A DNA stretch of 47,659 nucleotides from an uncultured Aquimarina sp. (GTDB taxonomy: Bacteria; Bacteroidota; Bacteroidia; Flavobacteriales; Flavobacteriaceae): positions 1-47,659 of the forward strand of contig CANLRN010000028.1 of NCBI GenBank assembly GCA_947493495.1, given 5' to 3'. The notes under the pieces are model-generated. The model did not search any database. It was not told the DNA's origin and saw only the letters and a program-made list of their open reading frames with translations. Each line of letters opens with the position of its first letter. The first letter of the stretch is position 1. Below are positions 43,009-47,659 of this stretch, one piece after another. A program made the position numbers and the translations under genes.

Positions 43009-45129
43009 ATGAAAAAAAATATTTTGTATTTATCATTATTTTTTATGCAAATTATAATCGCACAATCCTACAGCGAATTTATTCACATAGATCAGTTTGG
43101 ATACTTACCAGATGCCGAGAAAATTGCAGTAATCTCTGATCCGCAAATCGGTTTTAATAGCGATACTAGCTTCAGCCCTTCTGGCACCCTAGAACTCCGT
43201 AATGCTACAACCGATGAAGTTGTATATAGCGGAGCTCCTGTAATCTGGAGAAATGGAGAAACACATACGCAATCTGGAGATAAAGGTTGGTGGTTTGATT
43301 TTAGTGATTATACTATAGATGGAGAATATTATATCCACGATCCAGTGAATACTGAATCATCAGCCATTTTTAAAATTCAAGAAAATGTATATCAAGATGT
43401 TCTTAAAGCCGCAGCCAGAATGTTTTATTACAATCGTTGTAATAGTGCTAAGGCATTACCATATGCCGAATCACCTTGGGTAGATGACGTTGATTTCTTA
43501 AATCCATTACAAGATGCCAACTGTAGAAATATTTTTGACAGAGATAATATATCCTTAGAAAAAGACTTATCTGGAGGATGGTTTGATGCTGGTGATTACA
43601 ACAAGTATGTCACTTTTGCTTATACAGCTATAAATGATCTATTATGGGCATATGAAGAAAACCCACAAGCTTTTGGAGAAAACTGGAATATTCCTGAGTC
43701 AGGGAATGGTATCCCAGATATAATCGATGAAATTAAATGGGAATTAGATTGGCTTATAAAGATGAATAACTCTGATGGTTCTACAATCATAAAAATGGGA
43801 AGTCAAAATCATAACGAAAATGTTATTTCACCTCCAAGCTTAAATACCGATCAGCGTTTTTATGGAAACACCTGTACTTCTGCTTCTATAGCTATTGCTG
43901 GTATGTTTGCACATGCTGCTCAGGTTTTTAAGAATATTTCATCTCTTACTACATATGCACAAGAATTAGAGCAAAGAGCAATACAGAGCTGGAGTTATGT
44001 AGTCCCATTTCTTAATTCTAATACACTAGAAACAGAATGTGACAATGGAGAAATCATATCTGGAGATGCAGATTGGGATGCTACTAAACAAAAAGAAAAT
44101 GCTGTTGCTGTTGCAGTACACCTCTATAGATTAACCAATGATGATGCATATAATCAATATGTTATTAATAACTATACTATCATTTCTGGAATACAGAATA
44201 ACTTTTTTGATTTCAACACAATGCCTATAAGTGATGCGCTATTACTTTATACGGTATTGCCAGGAGCAGATAGTTCTGCTTCGCAAGAGATAATACAGGC
44301 TTATTCTAATGATTCTAGGAACAATTATTCTGGATATTATGGGACAACTGATAATGATTTATACTTAGCCCACGCTCCGGATTGGGCATATGATTGGGGT
44401 TCTAATTCTAGTAAATCAGTTACTAGTAATCTAAATACTCTAATAGGCAAAAGAGGTATTAATCCAGGTTCATCAGATTCATACATAGGATACTCTGGGA
44501 GAGCTATTCATTATTTTCACGGAGTAAATCCAATAGGCAAAACCTACCTTACTAATATGAGCGCTTATGACGCAGAAAATAGTTCTAATGAGATGTTTCA
44601 TACTTGGTTTAGTGATGGTACAGATTGGGATTCTGCTAGCAGCTCTTTATATGGACCACCTCCTGGATTTCTTGTAGGAGGCCCAAATGCAAACTTCTCT
44701 GTTCAATCTTTATCTCCACCTTATGGACAACCTGGTCAAAAAAGTTTTTTAGACTTTAATACGAATTGGCCTTTTAATTCTTGGGAAATAACAGAACCTG
44801 GCATATATTACCAAGCAGCATATATAAGAATGCTTGCAAACCACGTAACTAATCTTGAAGAAACTCTAGGGGTAACTGATAATTTTGTGTCTAAAAAAAG
44901 AATACAAATTTATCCTAATCCTGCAAATGAGTATTTAAATATGATAGGGGTAAAACCAGGAAACAAAATATATATTCACGACATGTTAGGAAAGGAAATA
45001 TTTTCAACTATTGCAAAAACAATAGACGAAATAAGTGTACCTACTGATATATTAAATTCAGGAGTTTATATTATACGTGTAGAAAAAGATCAATCTGGAA
45101 TAGAAGCCTATACTTTTTTGAAAAGATAA
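43009..45129 (+). CDS. GH9 glycoside hydrolase (endoglucanase type) with T9SS sorting domain
   Basis: I use the ATG at 43009 because it begins a clean signal peptide ending in FMQIIIAQ. An in-frame ATG at 42967 adds 14 residues. The 706-residue protein has an N-terminal Ig-like CelD_N domain (about 22-122) and a GH9 (alpha/alpha)6 barrel (about 128-612). GGWFDAGDYNKYV has the catalytic Asp193/Asp196, HYFHGVNPIGKTYLTN the substrate-binding His, and WEITEPGIYYQAAY the acid Glu596. A type A T9SS sorting domain follows (about 630-706, IYPNPANEYLNM). It would be exported through T9SS and cut beta-1,4-glucan or mixed-linkage glucan. It is a single gene with no PUL partners. Confidence 0.92.
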   Translation: MKKNILYLSLFFMQIIIAQSYSEFIHIDQFGYLPDAEKIAVISDPQIGFNSDTSFSPSGTLELRNATTDEVVYSGAPVIWRNGETHTQSGDKGWWFDFSDYTIDGEYYIHDPVNTESSAIFKIQENVYQDVLKAAARMFYYNRCNSAKALPYAESPWVDDVDFLNPLQDANCRNIFDRDNISLEKDLSGGWFDAGDYNKYVTFAYTAINDLLWAYEENPQAFGENWNIPESGNGIPDIIDEIKWELDWLIKMNNSDGSTIIKMGSQNHNENVISPPSLNTDQRFYGNTCTSASIAIAGMFAHAAQVFKNISSLTTYAQELEQRAIQSWSYVVPFLNSNTLETECDNGEIISGDADWDATKQKENAVAVAVHLYRLTNDDAYNQYVINNYTIISGIQNNFFDFNTMPISDALLLYTVLPGADSSASQEIIQAYSNDSRNNYSGYYGTTDNDLYLAHAPDWAYDWGSNSSKSVTSNLNTLIGKRGINPGSSDSYIGYSGRAIHYFHGVNPIGKTYLTNMSAYDAENSSNEMFHTWFSDGTDWDSASSSLYGPPPGFLVGGPNANFSVQSLSPPYGQPGQKSFLDFNTNWPFNSWEITEPGIYYQAAYIRMLANHVTNLEETLGVTDNFVSKKRIQIYPNPANEYLNMIGVKPGNKIYIHDMLGKEIFSTIAKTIDEISVPTDILNSGVYIIRVEKDQSGIEAYTFLKR

Positions 45130-45262
45130 AAAAATTAGAATGTACAAGTTAAATGTATTTAAAATTGTAGGTTTATTACTACAATAAAATTATTAAAATC
45201 AAATTTTTAATCAAAAAAAAGTGTTTTATGTGTATTTAGTCGATAAATAAAGATTTTTTGAA

Positions 45263-45270
45263 TATATTTG
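45263..45270 (+). promoter_or_regulatory. -7 promoter box of the histidine kinase gene
   Basis: TATATTTG matches TAnnTTTG, 24 bases before the start codon at 45295. No strict -33 TTG is seen at the usual distance. Confidence 0.45.
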
Positions 45271-45294
45271 TATGCCTCAAAGTTGTATTAATTC

Positions 45295-47502
45295 ATGAAG
45301 AATCACAAAATTCTCATATATATCTGTTTACTCTATTTAACTACACTGTGTGTTAGTGCGCAACAATATGAAGATATGTCACTTTCAGAGTTGAAGAATG
45401 TGATTAGTTATACTGAAAGTCATTTAAATTCTATAGGCAGATCTCACGGCATGATGATTATTGAAACAATAATTGATGTCTCTGAAAAATTTAATTCTAA
45501 ACAAAAATTTCATCTAAAAGCCCATTCATATAACGCTTTGGGTAAAATTTACTACTCTGACAAAAAGTATCAAGAGGCACTAAAAAATTATAAAATTGCC
45601 GAATTATACGTAAACCAGTTAGAAGGCTTTCCTAAAATAGCTATAAAAATAAATAACAATATTGCTCTTTCATATTTAAATGGTTTTAATAAACCAAAAA
45701 AAGCGCTAAGAAAAATAAAACACATTTATAAAAATTCTAATGACATAAATGAAACATCTGACCATATCTTAGCACTAAATCTTGCAGCTATCTATATAAA
45801 AATTAGAAAATATGACAAAGCCTTCGGTCAATTAGAAAAATGTAAAAAATACTTTCTTAAAAACAAAGATATATCCATCCAGAGATTGATCAATACATAT
45901 ACCACCTATGGAGAATATTATGGAAAAAAAAGGGAATATCAAAAAGCAATAAAGCATTATGAATTAGCTGCTAATTTAGCAGAAAAAAATAAACTGTTCA
46001 GGCAGGCAATGGTTATCTACAAAAATTATGAGAATTTATTAGTGAGAATTGGAAAAAAAGATAAAGCCTATGCCATATTAAAAAAATATACTATACACCA
46101 TCAAACCGCACTTGAAACTGAAAAACTTGAAGCAGATAGATACAAGAAACAACTCACCGTAAGTAAAGAAAAAAATACGATAGAGACACAAAAAGCTCAA
46201 AAATCTAAAACCATATCCATATTTACGCTTTCATTACTCTTACTATGCCTAACACTTTTTTGTTTTTTTATCTATAATCATAGAAAAACTAAAATTCTAG
46301 GAAAACACCTAGCAATAAAAAATAAACAACTAAAAATAGCAAAAGAAAAATCTGATCATCTAGCAGCAGTTAAAACTAAGTTTATATCTACAATTAGTCA
46401 TGAACTTAGAACACCACTATATGGAGTAGTTGGTTTATCTTCGATTTTAATGGATAAAATTAAAGACGAAGAAAACTTTAAATTCATAAAACTAATGAAG
46501 TTTTCTGCTGATCACTTACTCAACCTTATAAATGATGTACTACAGGTCACTAAAATGGAATCTTATGAAATAAGCTTAGACAATTCTCCTTATAATATAA
46601 AAAACCTAGCAGATGATATCAAAAATTCGTTCGAATATCAAGCTGATAAGAATGGAAATACTTTACACCTCAATTTTGATCCTGACATCCCTAATTCACT
46701 TATTGGTGACTCTGTAAGATTATCACAAATCTTTATCAACCTAATCAGTAATGCCAATAAATTTACTAAGAACGGGAATATTTGGTTAAATTTTATAAAC
46801 CCAACTATTACCAATAATAAGGTAGAAATAACTTTTGAAATTAAAGATGATGGAAGAGGAATACCAATAGACAAACAAGAAATGATCTTTGATAAATTTT
46901 CTCAAGCCAATTCTAAAGATCATACTACTGGTACGGGACTTGGACTACATATTGTAAAAAACTTAGTAAATCTGCATGGCGGACAGATCAAAATAAAAAG
47001 TAAACCCGGGCACGGATCTACATTCTACTTTACGCTTTCTTTTGAAATCGACACAAAAAAAGAAATGAATGGAAAAATAGATACCACAAAAAAATGTATT
47101 TCTCTAACAAATACAAAAGATTATAAAATTTTAATCGCAGAAGACAACAAAATAAATCAAATAGTTACGCAAAATATTTTAAAAACAAAAGGGTATAATT
47201 CTGAAATAGCAAGTGATGGCCTAATGGCGTTAAAAATGGCAAAAAAAACAAAATATGATCTTATACTAATGGACTTAAACATGCCAAATATGAACGGCTT
47301 AGAATCCACAAAAAAAATCAGAGAATTTGATCTCAATGTATGTATTATAGCTCTGACTGCTTCAGATACTCAAGATACCATAAAAACTATAATTAATCCT
47401 GAATCTGGTTTTAATGATTTTATGAGAAAACCTTTTAAAAATGAAGAGTTCTTTATAAAAATTGAAGCAAACCTTAATAATACAATATCTAAAGCCTCAT
47501 AA
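45295..47502 (+). CDS. TPR-containing hybrid histidine kinase/response regulator
   Basis: The 735-residue product has a signal peptide (about 1-22, ending VSAQ) and periplasmic TPR-like helical repeats (about 75-265, YNALGKIYYSDKKYQEALKNY). One membrane helix (about 306-328) is followed by a short coiled coil, then HisKA with ISHELRTPLYG (phospho-acceptor His369) and the HATPase with NLISNANKFT, DDGRGIP and GTGLGLHI. The C-terminal receiver has AEDNKINQ (615-622) and acceptor Asp660 in MDLNMPN. It has no DNA-binding domain, so its phosphate must pass to another protein. Its signal is unknown. It lies just after the GH9 gene but has its own promoter. Confidence 0.92.
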   Translation: MKNHKILIYICLLYLTTLCVSAQQYEDMSLSELKNVISYTESHLNSIGRSHGMMIIETIIDVSEKFNSKQKFHLKAHSYNALGKIYYSDKKYQEALKNYKIAELYVNQLEGFPKIAIKINNNIALSYLNGFNKPKKALRKIKHIYKNSNDINETSDHILALNLAAIYIKIRKYDKAFGQLEKCKKYFLKNKDISIQRLINTYTTYGEYYGKKREYQKAIKHYELAANLAEKNKLFRQAMVIYKNYENLLVRIGKKDKAYAILKKYTIHHQTALETEKLEADRYKKQLTVSKEKNTIETQKAQKSKTISIFTLSLLLLCLTLFCFFIYNHRKTKILGKHLAIKNKQLKIAKEKSDHLAAVKTKFISTISHELRTPLYGVVGLSSILMDKIKDEENFKFIKLMKFSADHLLNLINDVLQVTKMESYEISLDNSPYNIKNLADDIKNSFEYQADKNGNTLHLNFDPDIPNSLIGDSVRLSQIFINLISNANKFTKNGNIWLNFINPTITNNKVEITFEIKDDGRGIPIDKQEMIFDKFSQANSKDHTTGTGLGLHIVKNLVNLHGGQIKIKSKPGHGSTFYFTLSFEIDTKKEMNGKIDTTKKCISLTNTKDYKILIAEDNKINQIVTQNILKTKGYNSEIASDGLMALKMAKKTKYDLILMDLNMPNMNGLESTKKIREFDLNVCIIALTASDTQDTIKTIINPESGFNDFMRKPFKNEEFFIKIEANLNNTISKAS

Positions 47503-47518
47503 CTACAAAAAAAACTTC

Positions 47519-47540
47519 TAAAAACTAAAGTTTTTATTTT
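47519..47540 (+). terminator. Putative terminator of the histidine kinase gene
   Basis: taaaaact (47519-47526) pairs with agttttta (47529-47536) around a two-base loop, and a T-rich tail follows. The stem is AT-rich and weak. Confidence 0.45.
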
Positions 47541-47583
47541 AGACACATTGTCTTTGACGCTACTCAATCGATCAATCCCCACT

Positions 47584-47659
47584 TAATACGATTTACGAAT
47601 AAAAATTTCGCATCTAATGACATTCTTTTTCTACTATATTTTCTTCATAAAATGAAACA
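47584..47659. repeat. Inverted copy of the 836-911 repeat at the window end
   Basis: All 76 bases are the exact reverse complement of 836-911, and the match runs to the last base of the window. This fits a second copy of the dispersed repeat in the opposite orientation, cut off by the end of the sequence. Confidence 0.9.

Noticed and set aside
1..47659. CRISPR arrays, tRNA or rRNA genes
   Set aside because: No regularly spaced direct repeats, no cloverleaf-like or rRNA-like sequence was seen on reading both strands. A dedicated search was not possible.

Overview
The window reads as chromosomal DNA of a marine member of the Bacteroidota, most likely a Flavobacteriaceae bacterium (Aquimarina-like in flavour, but genus not proven). 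The evidence is low GC, TAnnTTTG-type -7 promoter boxes, SusC/SusD pairs, many lipoproteins, a type IX secretion sorting domain, and conserved flavobacterial small families (DUF4249, DUF6095, DUF6768, DUF6452, DUF6048). No rRNA, tRNA, CRISPR array, integrase or transposase gene is visible.

Layout. (1) 1-2.6 kb is a gene graveyard: a frameshifted lipocalin-like lipoprotein, the broken C-terminal part of a sodium:solute symporter and a decayed unknown gene. Between them lies a roughly 166-bp repeat whose right half recurs, inverted and identical, as the last 76 bp of the window. (2) 2.6-3.9 kb holds a GH16 lipoprotein with a HYR domain. (3) 4.3-8.6 kb, minus strand, is an accessory block: a small secreted protein, an unknown protein paired with a CrtA-like protein, an attC-like palindrome, and the most interesting pair in the window. 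That pair is a TssD (Hcp-type needle protein of Bacteroidota T6SS) fused to an alpha/beta-hydrolase lipase domain, overlapping by ATGA with a lipoprotein that looks like its immunity protein. (4) 8.7-23.3 kb is a maltodextrin/starch utilisation locus: minus-strand MFS transporter, beta-phosphoglucomutase, GH65 phosphorylase and GH13 lipoprotein, a LacI regulator, then plus-strand SusC, SusD, SusE and a second GH13 amylase. (5) 23.5-27.0 kb is a C39-peptidase ABC exporter with its HlyD-type adaptor. (6) 27.0-32.1 kb holds a GNAT-like protein, a broken outer-membrane barrel gene, a 54-aa orphan peptide, and a TonB receptor with a DUF4249 lipoprotein. (7) 32.2-42.8 kb is mostly housekeeping: murQ, DUF6095, ornithine aminotransferase, an MscS-like channel, an ECF sigma factor with a DUF6768 partner, rlmD with DUF6452 and DUF6048, two methyltransferases and a ZIP transporter. 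(8) 43.0-47.5 kb has a GH9 cellulase-type enzyme with a T9SS tail and a TPR hybrid histidine kinase.

How the parts work together. In the maltodextrin locus, the surface GH13 enzyme and SusDE would bind and cut alpha-glucan, and SusC would import the oligosaccharides. The second GH13 would trim them in the periplasm, and the MFS protein would move maltose inward. GH65 phosphorolysis would then give glucose and beta-glucose-1-phosphate, which PgmB turns into glucose-6-phosphate. An identical 16-bp sequence lies just after the promoter-like boxes of both the minus and plus operons and may be the LacI-type operator. The TssD-lipase/lipoprotein pair looks like an orphan antibacterial effector-immunity module, because no other T6SS gene is present here.

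Reading-frame damage recurs: the lipocalin gene, the symporter, the unknown gene near 2.2 kb, the barrel gene near 28.5 kb, and a 14-bp tandem duplication at the start of the ECF sigma gene. These could be genuine decay or assembly errors, except where nonsense codons also occur.
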